DNA of 64,000 nt from Phialophora verrucosa (GCA_002099365.1 MSED01000002.1:2604001-2668000), one strand, 5' to 3'. Shown: positions 20,544 through 31,973, numbered from the stretch's first letter. The notes: generated from the letters alone by a model not told the origin. Translations and numbers: made by a program.

Positions 20544-23378
20544 TCAGCTGCTGGGCTTGAATCCTCCGAAAGACCCAAATCCTTTCCCCGAACCTGGCCG
20601 ACTGGAATCTGAAAATCCCGAGGAAGAAGCGGAAAGGCTGGAGCTTGCTGGTGGAAGAGGAGTTGGTAGTGGGCCGAAGAGAGGACTGCTGAACGCGGCT
20701 GCTGCTGGAGCGGAAGTCGCTGTTGATCCGACGAGACCACTGCCGGACGCGGGTGCTGCTGGAGCGGAAGTCGCTGTTGATCCGACGAGACCACTGCCGG
20801 ACGCGGGTGCTGCTTGAGCGGAAGTCGCTTTTGATCCGAAGAGACCGCCACCGGACGCGAAAGCTGCTGGAGGGGAAGTGGCAAATGATGCAAAGAGGGA
20901 AGTGCCGGCCGACGGTGCTGCAGCAGGCTGTGGTGGTGGCGGTGCTGAAGTCGCTCGTGTCCCTGAAACAGGATTGCCAAAAGAAAATCCTGATGGTGAT
21001 TTTGCTGAAGGAAATGGAAAGATCGACCCGGTAGCTGCGATGTGTGGAGTGTCAGCAGGTTTTGCGCTGGAGAAAATTGAGTCCTTGTCAGAAGACTTGG
21101 GGAGAACCTTGGGCCTTGTTTCCTTAGGAGTAGCAACTGGCGATGGAGTCGTTCTGGAAACACTTGAAGGCGTGGCGGGCAGCTGCAACTGTGTCTGCGT
21201 CTGCGGCAAGACGCCTGACCGGGGAACAGCGCTCGCCTCCTGTCCCCGTATAACTTGCGCCGCATGCCCATTGACGACTGGTTGGGGTTCCCCTTCTCGG
21301 CCAACTTTGGTCGATGTCGATCCTGTCGGAGAAGATTGGGCGACTTCTTTCGCTTGGCTCCGATTCAGTCGGCTAGTATGCCTCCGACATCTTTTGAGGG
21401 AATCCTCAAGAGTCGCCAGCTGCCTGTTCAGCTCTTCACGCTCAGTTCGAACGTCTTCAGACTCGCCTCCTACGAGGTTCAGGATGTCTTCGTCCATTTG
21501 TACGACGATTTCCGGGGTGAACATTTCTTCGAGTCTCGAAAGCAGGCATGATTCAACACCAAGGATGACAGCGTTATCGACAAAGGTCTCGAGAGCAACA
21601 TCATAATACGCTCTCGAATATTGGAGCAATTTGACCCGCGTATCGTAATCTGAGCCCATAATTTCAGGGCCCGATGACTGCTGTCGCTGCGTGGCTGTGT
21701 CAGATTTCTCTTGTTGAAGGTCCTGGTGCTCAATTCTCTTCAAGCTTGTGTAAAGTCGGCTGTTGGTGGAGAAGAGGAACGACTTCGTATATGGGCTGAA
21801 CAGTTCACCAGCTTTGGATTCAAGGTCTGTACAGCCTTTTTGAACGGCCTCGTCGAGGATGTGGCGAAATATGAGGTCAGATGTTTCGCCTGTGGATGGG
21901 CAAATAAACTCGACAACTTTGCCCAAGAAAGTCTGCACAGCCTGGCATATGCCGCTAATATATTCCGAGGTCAACAACGGCCATTTTGCCGACTGCTCTT
22001 TGAAAAGCTCCCCCACGAGGCGTGGGTTGAAAAGGAATGACAATTCCGGACCTCTGTAAGTCTCTAGTAGCTTGCCTACTTTGAGCAGTGCGTCTGACTG
22101 AGTTATTTTTTCTGGACCGTGTGCCGACGACCCATTTGCCTGGGATTGTTGGTGGCATATTTCGAACGAATGACCGTTTGTGCGCATGGAATCTTCGTAG
22201 ATATCTGTCAGCGCCATTGTCGTCGCCCTCAGCCGTTTCGCGGCATCACCGTCCTGGAAAAAGGCATCGCTGTAGTTGCCATCCAGAGCGTCCTTGACGA
22301 GTTCGCCATACCGTTTGCTGATTCGGGTGATGTAACGCATACGTTCCTTTGGAGTCGTTCGAGAGTCGCCGAGTATCTCCAAGGAGGACTTGGCGACTTC
22401 CATCCTCTTTTCCAGGGATGTCTGAAGTTCCGGTAAGACCTGAAGGATGTGCTGATGGAGATATTTGCCCAAAGCCGATCTTAGTGATTTGACGCCGAGT
22501 TGCTTGTGGTGAATGGCTTTCCATGGTTCCTGTGCAAATAGCGTACGCTCCACGAGATCTTGATCCAGCCCGTCAGTTCGTTCTCTGTCGTTGAGGCATC
22601 TGACGACGTGCCAGCCACGTGTGAACTGGAATGCTGTATTTTGGTTTCTTGCCAGCTCCAAAATGGCGGCTCTAAGGCTGGTCTTGTCCGCACGCTCTAA
22701 TACGTCCGGTTTGGTGATCACGCCGATGCTGCGGGTGCCCTTGGGGTCGAATCGCCGTGAAGAAGTGAGGATACCTTGGTTCTCAATGGGATTTTCGGCG
22801 GAGACAACCGTCAAAATAATACTTCGCTCCTGTCTGAAATAATCCTCGACAAGATTTTGAACCATGGTAATGTCGTCTGCGTTCCTGGATGCATGGATGA
22901 GACCTGGTAAATCTACCAATGTAAGATTTGGGAGTTGTTGTCCGTCGAACTTCAAGTGCAACACATCTCGGCTTATCCCTGACACGTCTCCGAGGCCCAT
23001 CTTCTTCCTGGCATCGTCCATCAGAGCAGGAATGTCATCGAGACTGCTGATGTCTCTCCGGAATGACTCCACTGCCGTTTTGTGACTTTCGGACGCGCCC
23101 TTTGCAGGAGTGATAAAAGCATGGCCTGTGACAGATTTGGCAGGAGAGTATCTCAGGGCAATCTCTGTGGCAAACCTCGTGCACATGGTGCCAGAAACCG
23201 GGAACGGGATTCCAGACAAGGCTCCCAGCACCGATGATTTTCCGCTGCTTGTGTCTCCACACACGACGATCTGAGGCAAGTTGTCAAGGCCATGTTCGCG
23301 AAACCTTTCGATATCGTTGAGTAGTTCAAGTCTTTCCTGAGATTGGAACAAGTGTATTGCACTCTTGCTAATGTCCAT
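20544..23378 (-). CDS. Dynamin/Mx-like large GTPase with FG-rich C-terminal tail
   Basis: Single-exon 944-residue frame. Seen: P-loop GDTSSGKSS at 41-49, switch 2 DLPG at 156-159, TKPD at 222-225, then a dynamin middle/stalk region and a GED-like helical segment near residues 540-640. No PH domain or transmembrane helix is visible, so it groups with Mx-like and fungal dynamin-related proteins that assemble on membranes and hydrolyse GTP. The last ~160 residues are disordered and rich in Ala, Ser, Pro and Gly with FG/LFG motifs (GFSFG, GLFG, PLFG, GFGSFGGF) like nucleoporin repeats. Three 18-residue repeats within it derive from 54-bp DNA repeats at 20701-20862. Function unknown; a nuclear-pore or membrane role is inference. 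Confidence 0.92.
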   Translation of the reverse strand: MDISKSAIHLFQSQERLELLNDIERFREHGLDNLPQIVVCGDTSSGKSSVLGALSGIPFPVSGTMCTRFATEIALRYSPAKSVTGHAFITPAKGASESHKTAVESFRRDISSLDDIPALMDDARKKMGLGDVSGISRDVLHLKFDGQQLPNLTLVDLPGLIHASRNADDITMVQNLVEDYFRQERSIILTVVSAENPIENQGILTSSRRFDPKGTRSIGVITKPDVLERADKTSLRAAILELARNQNTAFQFTRGWHVVRCLNDRERTDGLDQDLVERTLFAQEPWKAIHHKQLGVKSLRSALGKYLHQHILQVLPELQTSLEKRMEVAKSSLEILGDSRTTPKERMRYITRISKRYGELVKDALDGNYSDAFFQDGDAAKRLRATTMALTDIYEDSMRTNGHSFEICHQQSQANGSSAHGPEKITQSDALLKVGKLLETYRGPELSFLFNPRLVGELFKEQSAKWPLLTSEYISGICQAVQTFLGKVVEFICPSTGETSDLIFRHILDEAVQKGCTDLESKAGELFSPYTKSFLFSTNSRLYTSLKRIEHQDLQQEKSDTATQRQQSSGPEIMGSDYDTRVKLLQYSRAYYDVALETFVDNAVILGVESCLLSRLEEMFTPEIVVQMDEDILNLVGGESEDVRTEREELNRQLATLEDSLKRCRRHTSRLNRSQAKEVAQSSPTGSTSTKVGREGEPQPVVNGHAAQVIRGQEASAVPRSGVLPQTQTQLQLPATPSSVSRTTPSPVATPKETRPKVLPKSSDKDSIFSSAKPADTPHIAATGSIFPFPSAKSPSGFSFGNPVSGTRATSAPPPPQPAAAPSAGTSLFASFATSPPAAFASGGGLFGSKATSAQAAPASGSGLVGSTATSAPAAPASGSGLVGSTATSAPAAAAFSSPLFGPLPTPLPPASSSLSASSSGFSDSSRPGSGKGFGSFGGFKPSS
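20701..20862 (-). repeat. Three 54-bp tandem repeats inside the dynamin-like gene
   Basis: Units at 20701-20754 and 20755-20808 are essentially identical; the unit at 20809-20862 is diverged. They encode 18-residue repeats of the GSGLVGSTATSAPAAPAS type in the FG-rich tail and keep frame. Copy number is likely variable between strains. Confidence 0.85.
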
Positions 23379-24700
23379 GGTCGGCGTATTGAATGACAGC
23401 TGGCTGAGCGGGGGATAAACCCAAGGGATTCTGCAATGCTTTATAACTCACTCTGTCTTTGTTGTTGCAGGTGGCTGCGTCGACCAACTCCCTAGCCCGT
23501 GAAGGGGCTGGACACTGCGACGCTGTGGCGCCGGGGGCCAGTTTCATCCAAGCGCCTGCTGAAGGTATCGAGAACGAGATGTACGGAGTACTATTACGAC
23601 CTACCCTTGCATGGTCGAATGAGCCTAGCATCAGATGTGGATGCACAGGAGTCAGTTGCCGTTATCATTGATAATTATATGAGTCAGTAACAGGCACATC
23701 AGGCAGTTGAACGTGGAGCAACGTCTCCTGCCAAGCCTTCCGCACGTGATACGCCTTATGCACTAGTCCACAACTGGAATGGCGTTGAAACTATACACGC
23801 ATTGCAGCAAATGAAACGCATTTGATTCAACCGCCATTTTAGCTCCAGACATTCAGGGGAAGAAGCCTCAATCCCCCCTCTACCCTGTAAATAAGTTTGG
23901 GGTTGCCGCTCAGTCTTCGCACCGGCCACGCCTGCCAAACGAAACAACTTGTCGAGCTTGTGTACTTGTATACTCCGCCCTAAGCGCGGAGGTGACCCAA
24001 GCTCTGCATTGACCACTGCTCGCATCATGACGCCCTGACCGCGGGGAACCAAAATCTGGAGTATGTAACTAAGCAAGGCGAAGCAAAGCGTTGGTCACCT
24101 CAAGTAGCTCAAGGCAGGAACTACGCTGAAGTCCACGCCGGTAATAGATACTCATACGGCGAGCACACATTAGTGAAACTCTACAGGGTAGAGGGGGCCA
24201 TGCAGCCGACCCGATTGATCAGTGATGGCCAGAACACAACCACCCTCCCTCTCTGCTCAGTGTCACGCTCAGGGGCGGTGCCTGCTAAGTTACTCGATAA
24301 AGCTCGGGCTAGACCGGCTCCGCTCACCCACTCTCTACTCCGTACGTGGAGGAGCAAGCCGTATGCTGCGGACAGGATTTCCGTTCGTGACTAATCTGTG
24401 TAGGTATATGGATCTCGATGCTAATGATTGATGGACATGGTTATGCTGGGATGCAGTCGAATCGATGAGAAGTACGGAAATGCCACATGGATGCACCACA
24501 CCACTTCGACGTACTCGGTATGTAAGTGCCGTTACATATCTATCATGTCCTGTCCTATCCTATCCTGCGCGTCGTGCCGTTTCATATCCCAGTTCAAGAC
24601 CGCTATCCATCGTTCTTCCCCTCCCACATCCACAGTTTCCGGGCAGTGACCGGTAGGAGAACTCAGGTAGCTGGCCTGGCTCGAAAAGCCTCCGCCTCCC
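23379..24700. other. Intergenic, dynamin-like GTPase to alpha/beta hydrolase
   Basis: About 1.3 kb, containing the GTPase promoter. I looked for tRNA A and B boxes and saw none. A short pyrimidine-rich repeat (cctat units) occurs near 24550-24565. No gene called. Confidence 0.4.
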
Positions 24701-26202
24701 TCACAAACCATGATCTCCAAGGTACGAAAACATGACCTCGTACCCTGCCGTGGCGTTCGTCGAGAGCGTCAACCCATGCCCCGTCCCAGGTTGTAGGTAG
24801 ACCGAGATATCTGATGCAGCAGGAAAAAGGGCCCTAGCTGCAGTGTAGTTGAAGATGCCGTTACAGTCGCCGCCGCACGCTGGAAAATCGTTTTCGCCTG
24901 CGAGAAACTAGATCGGCGAGAGAGATCCTGTTAGCGAAGAAACGGCTTTGCCGACGGACTGCCCGTCTGCTGTCATTGCTGCATTTCACGTAGCGTAGCG
25001 TGCCCGTGTGCGAACGTAAGATATGGAAAGAATTCGCGCAAAGGAGGTGTGCCCCCGTTTGGAAGTGAAGAATAACACTAGCGACTCACCTGCACTGGCC
25101 CTTTATATGCTGACGCCGGCCTTTCCACCACAGCAGACCCGGAAAAGAGTTCCCCCACACAACCGGTCTCCTTGATCTTCGCGGCATATTCCAACACCTC
25201 GGGCTCAAAGGTGCCCTTTTTCAGGAAAATCTGCTGCGCGGCACTCACGGTGCCTTGGACGAGATAGCCGGACGACCGGTCGGCGAAGAGCTCCGGATCA
25301 TTTTCAGGGGCGTACTCGAACCCGAAGGTGCTAAATTGGAGGTAACTCGAGCCGTTGCCGATTAACGAGCCTGTCAGGATGACGCCATCTGTGAGGTTGC
25401 TGTATGCGGATACGAAGCCCAAGGTCGTCATTGAACCTAAGGAGTGCCCGACGTGGACGACTTTATTGGGCTTGTAGGAGCGGAGGGCCGGCGTGATGCG
25501 GTCGCTTGTCATGTTCGACGCGGAGACGAGATTCCCGGCACGGGCCAACGTCGTCAATCCCTTGAGGATTTCGACTTCAACAGGTACTTGCACGACGGTG
25601 TAGGCGTCTGGCTTATCGGAGAGGCCGGTGCCCAGGCGGTCATAGGTCAGGATGGAGTAGCCTGCGTGAAGAGCGGCGTCGACGTAGGAGTAGTTCTCTG
25701 GGTGGAGCTCGACGTCCCAGTATCTATGTCACATGCGTTAGCGGCTGCGGCTCAATTCAGTTCACCAGTCTGCTCGGGAGCAGAAAGCTGCTGCGGATCA
25801 GATCATAGTGCGCTCCAGCGTCACATCACGCTTGTCTACCTACTTCTTTTCAAATCCAAGTCCATGCGTCGCGACTTGCAAGATGTCGGACTTGCTGCCT
25901 CCCTGTGGGACACACAGCTGGGCACTGATACTGAAGGTCTGTCTGATGGGGAGGACACCAGTGATACGCACCGCTATATCCTTCCGCGACCAGGTCGAGG
26001 TGTCCAAGATCAACTCTACTGCATCGATGTTGCTGTCGACTCTGGGTACCGCGTAGTGGGAGTTATTCGCGGTGACCTCGATAGGCACCTGGAGCTGGAC
26101 GCATGGCCTGCTAGGTTGGGCAGTGGTCTGGTGTGGTGCCGCTAAGGCTGGAGACAGGAGGAATGCTCCAATCGAGAGGAGTTCGAGGATGTTGTGCATC
26201 AT
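24701..26202 (-). CDS. Secreted alpha/beta hydrolase
   Basis: Three exons, 26202-25844, 25723-25090 and 24907-24701, give about 399 residues. The introns are 120 nt (GTAGGT..ATAG) and 182 nt (GTGAGT..CTAG). The start is one of two adjacent ATGs (26202 or 26199), followed by a hydrophobic signal peptide ending near PALAAP. After splicing, the fold shows a HGLGF oxyanion-type loop, YDRLGTGLS, the nucleophile elbow GHSLG near residue 212, a likely acid in AGENDF and the catalytic His in GTGHG. Cys pairs around CGGDC suggest an exported protein. Likely an esterase or lipase-like enzyme acting outside the cell; a lactone or ester from the BVMO pathway is one conceivable substrate but nothing here shows it. 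Confidence 0.88.
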
Positions 26203-27548
26203 GTCGTCGCGCCACGCTTCGGTTCGATGCAATGGTATGAGAGATGCGCTGGTGGAGTCTGTCGCTTCACTGGGTGCTGTCAAGCATGTTGACGCCTCCG
26301 AGAAGTCGACAACAAGCTCTTATATTGTAGTCCCCAATGCTTCGAACCGGCGGTCCGGCAGCTGTCCATTTGGTAGTACGCGAAATCCGCAGGCCGCGTA
26401 GTGCGTAGTAATACGCACAACTCGTTGTTCGCTTCCTGCTAAGAATCTGTGAATTGCATCTCTGTCGTCAGAAGTCGATGAGCGAGGCCTAAGCGTATGA
26501 GTCGAGGCTGAACGAGGCTGGCGGCGAGCTCGGAACGCATCAGAATTTGATGTCCGCGTGAACTACAGGAGCGCAAAGACAGTAAAGCTCATCTAAGCTC
26601 GATAACATCAGTCTACCCTCATGGTTCGCCGGCCGGTCAACGTCATATCTTGGGTCGTGCAGCAAATGTCCATTCCCGTGCTGAGCCGACAGGCTATCGT
26701 GCACGAGGCCAAAGCTCCGATTCATGCATCGGCCACCTTGCGCCATAGCCTCGCTGTGTCCGCGACCGGAGCGAGACGTCAGAGTTTCTCAGCCCAGTTG
26801 TTGCCGTGCCGATTGTGAGTGGGAGTTGTACGTCGTGCGGAATATTGGGACTTGGACGGACAGGTAAGGCGTATTCGTCTCTCATCTTGGCGCCAGCTTA
26901 TCCTACCCGCCGCTCCGGTATCTTATTTGAGTTTCCGTCACAATTAGTCACGCATCTGCATATCTTAACCACCCGCAAGACATGCCAGCTTCTGGCTGAG
27001 CTCCAGCAACCTCTCACTCGGCACAGAGGAGGCATGTCGTCGATGCCGGCAATTTGCAAGTCTTTGCACTGCGCAACGTGAGACTGGGCAGGGAGCTTTC
27101 AACCACCAACCCGCCACGGCAGAGCATCTCAAATGATGAAATACAAGCATTGGCAGTCTAAACGGGCTGGTCCACTGTGCCCGTAAGCGGCAACCTTGTT
27201 CCGACATGGGGAAACTTGGCTTGACGAATACGAAGAACACGCGGTGCATGGCTTTCCCAGATGCATATTTGTCACACACTACAAGGGAAAAGCGTCGCCC
27301 AATACCTCTTGGTAGCCTGGTGAGGAATATAGCAATTGGAATCAGTTAGTCGACGATGCGACTCCCAATGCGCCAACAACTCTTTAGTCACGACCCAAGG
27401 GATGGATGCTCGACGACAATGCCAGAAAATGAAGGTATAAAGCATACACGGCGGAGGGGTTGGCGGACGGCCTCCAAAGCTCAACATTTCAGCTCCAGCA
27501 TCATTCTCTTTTCGGATATCTCGGTGCCTGCGAGTACGCTTCCTCACC
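26203..27548. other. Divergent intergenic region between two secreted hydrolases
   Basis: About 1.35 kb serving as promoter for both hydrolase genes. No coding frame with recognisable features; no repeat or RNA seen. Confidence 0.45.
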
Positions 27549-28985
27549 ATGTACGTCAGGTTGTATTTCTCGTTGTTCGCCACCACCATCGGTTTGTGCG
27601 TGGCGCAAAACATCAGCACGAGCAGCACCTGTGGAGACCAATGCCAGACCTTGTCCATAACGGCTTCGTCCTGGGAAGCCGCACAACACGCTTCGATTGA
27701 TCTCTCGTTCTACACAGTGCCGTTGAACTTCTCTTCCACTCTCCCTCCGGGGAGTCTCCTGCATGTCGAAGAAGCGACCAATCTCTCCGGGTACACGGTG
27801 CCGAGCAGCCTCTCCATGTCCCGCATCATCTACACCACTGCGGACCACAACGGGACGACATTGCCCACATCGGCATACATCCTGTGGCCATATGTACCGC
27901 TCGTCTCAGCAGGACTGAAGAAGGACCAGTTCCCGCTGGTGGCCTGGGCTCACGGGACGTCCGGCTTCTTCAAAGCGTGTGCACCGAGCAACTATCGCAG
28001 CCTGCAGTACCACTTCATGGCTCCATATCTCCTGGCTCTGCAGGGCATGGCCGTAGTTGCCCCGGATTATGCCGGGCTCGGGATCGACAGGCTCCCCGGC
28101 GGGCAGCGCATCGGCCATAACTGGCTGAACGGCCCATCACAAGCCACGGACCTTGCCAACGCAGTCATTGCGGCTCGCAAGGCTTTCCCCGTGAATTTAC
28201 CTGCCGAAGGCCCCCTTGTCGCTATGGGACATTCCCAGGGCGGAGCCGCCGCCTGGGCTTTCTCCGAACGGATGGCCAGCACGCCCATGGCCGGATACAA
28301 GGGGGCAGTGGCGATCGCACCACCGACGCGACAGTTCGACCTGCTTGCACAGAACCTGGCCGATCCCGCGCACGCGGAAGCGCCCGTCATCACGACGCAG
28401 CAGCCCGCGCTTATCGCCGCCGTCACTGCCGCGTTTCCTTCCTTCAACTACTCGGGCATGACACCGCTGTCGTACGATCGATGGATGAACGTCCTGGAGC
28501 CTTTGTCTGGCTGCTTGCCCACAGCAAGCCAGGTGTTCGCGGACATACCTCCGAGTCAGCTTGTGCAGCCCGGCTGGAACACGCACCCCACTGTCCAACA
28601 ATACGCAAATATATCGCAAAATGGCCGCAAAAGGTTCAAGGGCCCGCTGCTTGTGCTTGCTGGCAATTCTGACCAGGTCGTGTCCGTTCACCAGCTATCG
28701 TCTGCAGTAAATGACACTTGCAACTTCCTCAGGCAAGAGGGCTGGAAGGAGTCACTCGAATTTGTCACCTACGAAGATATGAACCACTTCCCCGTCATTC
28801 AAGCTAGCTCGATGAAGTGGCTCCCATGGGTGAAGGACAGGCTTTCTGGCAAGGTCGTTGCAGGTACAGGTTGTGTGAAGAGTGTTGCAGATGGGTTCCG
28901 GACAGGCTTTACTCTGGAGACGTTGGGCCCGAATTTCTTGGTCGAATGGGCGAGGCCACAGGACTCGTGGCAGTTAGCACTCTAG
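27549..28985 (+). CDS. Secretory lipase-type alpha/beta hydrolase
   Basis: Single-exon 478-residue frame with a signal peptide of about 19 residues ending at VAQ. Layout matches the fungal secretory lipase (LIP) family: AWAHGTSG oxyanion region, DYAGLG, nucleophile elbow GHSQGG in the middle, AGNSDQVV around the catalytic Asp and MNHF with the catalytic His near the C-terminus. Several Asn-x-Ser/Thr sites and Cys residues suit a secreted glycoprotein. It would cleave lipids or other carboxyl esters outside the cell. Divergent neighbour of the hydrolase at 24701-26202, so the pair may be induced together. Confidence 0.9.
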   Translation: MYVRLYFSLFATTIGLCVAQNISTSSTCGDQCQTLSITASSWEAAQHASIDLSFYTVPLNFSSTLPPGSLLHVEEATNLSGYTVPSSLSMSRIIYTTADHNGTTLPTSAYILWPYVPLVSAGLKKDQFPLVAWAHGTSGFFKACAPSNYRSLQYHFMAPYLLALQGMAVVAPDYAGLGIDRLPGGQRIGHNWLNGPSQATDLANAVIAARKAFPVNLPAEGPLVAMGHSQGGAAAWAFSERMASTPMAGYKGAVAIAPPTRQFDLLAQNLADPAHAEAPVITTQQPALIAAVTAAFPSFNYSGMTPLSYDRWMNVLEPLSGCLPTASQVFADIPPSQLVQPGWNTHPTVQQYANISQNGRKRFKGPLLVLAGNSDQVVSVHQLSSAVNDTCNFLRQEGWKESLEFVTYEDMNHFPVIQASSMKWLPWVKDRLSGKVVAGTGCVKSVADGFRTGFTLETLGPNFLVEWARPQDSWQLAL

Positions 28986-29170
28986 ACGGTCGACAGTATT
29001 CTCGTTTCCGAGAAGCAGTTTATGGTAAGAACGGCCAGATCAGCGTCCCCTAGTTCTCTCTTGATTTCTCGTCTATTCCCGAGCAGCTGAGCTTGCCGTG
29101 AGACAATGCATGTACCAGACTTTCCAAGCTATGAGATAAGATGCTGAAGTTCCTCGTTTGAGTTTTCAGA

Positions 29171-31973
29171 TTATCGAGCCGCAGAGCCGCTATTCTCGCC
29201 GTCATCGTCATCGTCATCGTCATGGAACCATTTGCGATGAGGATGATAGTAACGCAGGTCTTCAGGTACATTAAGTCGCTCAACATGGAAATCTTTGCAG
29301 CCCTCTGGCCAAGGGCAATTATAGCGATGGTTAGTAGTTCTCCCGGTATACACGGCGTCATCCTGGCAATAGGCGAGTTCTGCCAGGAAGCTGTATGTTT
29401 TCCACTGCTCAGATTGTTGGCCAGACGAGCATCCCGAGTGTATATGCTTCACACAGCTCCTCAGATGAAACACATTCCTAGCTATACCGTCGCTTAACAT
29501 GGAGTAGTCTTCATAGACTTCACCCGAATGTCGTTCATCGACACAGCCGAATCTCCACGATGAAGGCCCTGGACAGAGATGATAGCACGGCAACCAGGGG
29601 TGCCTCCATGAATATTGTCTTGCGTAGTAAGCTAGCTCCCTCCGACGTAGACTGGGAGGCTGGCTGTGTGACCTCGTTCTAGTACCCCCTCCCCGCGAGG
29701 TCCTGCACTGCATAAGCATGATGACTCCTGTATCGTCCTGATAAGCATCTACAAGGTCGTCGAAAGGTTCTGTTGAATGGGGAGTTAAATCTCTGGCGTC
29801 TCGGTTGTTGGCCTTGTGTTGCTTATTCTCAACGAGTGTCCAATGTCCCTCATCATTCTCCATCCTGGTCGGCAACCATGGAATCGTCGACGGTACAACT
29901 GGCTGCTTAGGAAATGCTCCTGGCGGCTGTTGTAGCTGGTAGAGCTTGATTGACCAGGTATAGCAGATACTGAAACCCCATTCCTCCGGCGTAGCCCCAT
30001 ATAAAAGCTCCAAGAATAGTAGCTCGTCATCGGCTCCATCGTCCGGATGCTGTCTTAGATCTACAACACCAAGCGACTTCCACATTTCATGTTCAACTGC
30101 GCCGTAACGACAAAGATCAAGGCCGGCATAGTGCATCATCATGGCCCAGGCCAGTAATCTTTTCTGTTTGCCAATCAAGGAGTCGAGGTCGAAGCGGCAG
30201 TGATACGAAGGTAAGTTTAACGCAAGAAGGAGGGGCGTCATATGCGAACCCTTGGGTGGCATGCAAGGAGGCCGAGGTGGAGGGCCGGTGTCTGTCTCGA
30301 ATATCTCTTCACAGGTTAGCCATGACTCTTCATCCCCTTCTGAGAGACTGGATGGATCTGCCCCATTCTTCAGGACGCTATCTCCAAGATTAAGCCATCC
30401 TTGGATTCGTTGACCGTATTTAAGCCATCCTTGAATATATAGATCAACTAGCCCCAAATATCGACGTAGATGGTGTGCAACAACATGGAGCACGGTAATT
30501 CCCTTGCTGTTACACAATGAGGCTAGTTTTGGATCTGACGAGTCCAACCCGATACATTTGAGAAAGCTGGCGGCATCTGCAACCTCAAGTCTCGAAGCAA
30601 TCTCAAACCTGGTTTGCACATGTCGGGCATCGATTTTAACGGCTTGATTCTGTAGTATGGCTTCAAAAGTCTCCGCTGTATTGCAATATTGCAGCCATCC
30701 GTATCGAAGGCCGTTGTCGAGAGCAACGTCGAAGTCGGATTCAGCCATGAATAGGCGATACATTTCAGTAGAGAGAGTCGCAGGCCCGCCCGCGAAGGCC
30801 CAACTAAAAGTGCCGAGGGCTCTGCTCAGCACACTGTCAAGGTCTGGCCAAGTAGCCTGACTAAGGAGATACCGACAGATATCGACTCTTCCGTCGAATG
30901 CAGCAGCCTAGAACATGTCAGGTTATCTTGGCTGGCATTTACATTACCCTTACCTGGATCTAACTTACTTCAAGCAATGTTTGCCAAGGACCAAAGCTCT
31001 CAATCAACCCGGGATAGATATTAGCTCTAACATCTAGTGGTGTCGCATTTCCGTTCTCAATGAGCCTCCTTACCCCTACGAGGTCCCCGTATTCAATGAA
31101 ACGAAAGATGCGCGAATCATGAGGAACGACGTTATATGTCCGCAGTAACACATCCCAGCCACACTGCAGTTGACGCAAGGCAAGATCGTATGTTCGGCGG
31201 CAAATCCAGTTGGGAAGGCGTAGTGTCATTCGGAATCGCGATTTGGCGTTCTTTGTACTGGCATATTTCCGCCGGCGATTGGGTGTCTCGGTCCGTTCAA
31301 GCACGAGAGGCCCGTTTTCGACCTCTGAGCTGGGAGCTAACCCACGTAAATGAGATGCCAGAGTCTTTCTGGTCTCTGGCTCACCGTGATGGTGGTGCGA
31401 AACACTGGATGCTTGGCCGACCAAAGTCAATTGATTGGAAAGACGTGCATTTCCCAGCAACATTTGAGTCTGCATGTCGCATATCATCGTGCTCTGGAGC
31501 GCCAGCATGTTGCTGTACGAACGGTCGCGCAGCGCTTGTTCTTCAGCCAGGTACATTGTATATGCAAAGTGGAGTGAGCTTTTTGCATTCTCCAAGTTGT
31601 CCAGGAGCCCTCTGACATCGTGCTGCTTGAATGCTGTGTATAGCCTGCCACCTATCTTTGTGTGCCTTGCCATACATGTTTCCAGCTTGTCGACTAACTC
31701 TTTGACGTCGGCTGTACTCTGTCGGCACGCTATGATGCAGCGCGCAAGGAGAGCTTCCGTGGAAAAACCTGCTTGGCGACGCTGTTCGAGTTGATGTAGG
31801 GCCATAGCCATTGTCTCCAAGTCGAATGTCAGTCTCGAAAGGGTAGTTGGTGCATCTTGGGCTGCGCGGTAGATGCGTTTCAGCTTTGTCGTGCTCTCGA
31901 CGAGTTGAATGCCCAAGGAGACCAAACCCGCTCCGCCGGCAGCTAAGCCGATAACTGCCTCGACACCGGACAT
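29171..31973 (-). CDS. STAND-type N-terminal domain protein with ankyrin-like region, no NTPase
   Basis: Two exons, 31973-30969 and 30907-29171, give about 913 residues. The 61-nt intron starts GTAAGT and ends CTAG. Residues 1-180 match the fungal N-terminal domain of STAND/NLR proteins (first helix VEAVIGLAAGGAGLVSLGIQ, then long amphipathic helices), thought to act as signalling or cell-death effector in incompatibility systems. Around residues 305-360 there is ankyrin-like sequence (FIEYGDLVGVRRLIENG, AAFDGRVDICRYLL) spanning the intron. No NACHT or NB-ARC P-loop is visible. The remaining ~500 residues are unassigned, with several Cys/His. The C-terminus has a run of Asp from the (gtcatc)n repeat at 29201-29223. 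Probable cytosolic self/non-self or stress sensor. Confidence 0.8.
29201..29223 (-). repeat. (gtcatc)n microsatellite encoding poly-Asp
   Basis: Nearly four 6-nt units on the plus strand, read on the minus strand as GAT/GAC codons, giving seven Asp near the C-terminus of the STAND-type protein. Confidence 0.85.

Noticed and set aside
20426..21304. 292-residue minus-strand frame at the end of the dynamin-like gene
   Set aside because: Shadow frame of the GC-rich FG tail; Pro/Gln/Leu low complexity only, and it starts inside the larger frame.
26330..26420. Minus-strand ggttcgaa resembling a tRNA B box
   Set aside because: No A box or cloverleaf arms at the right distance.
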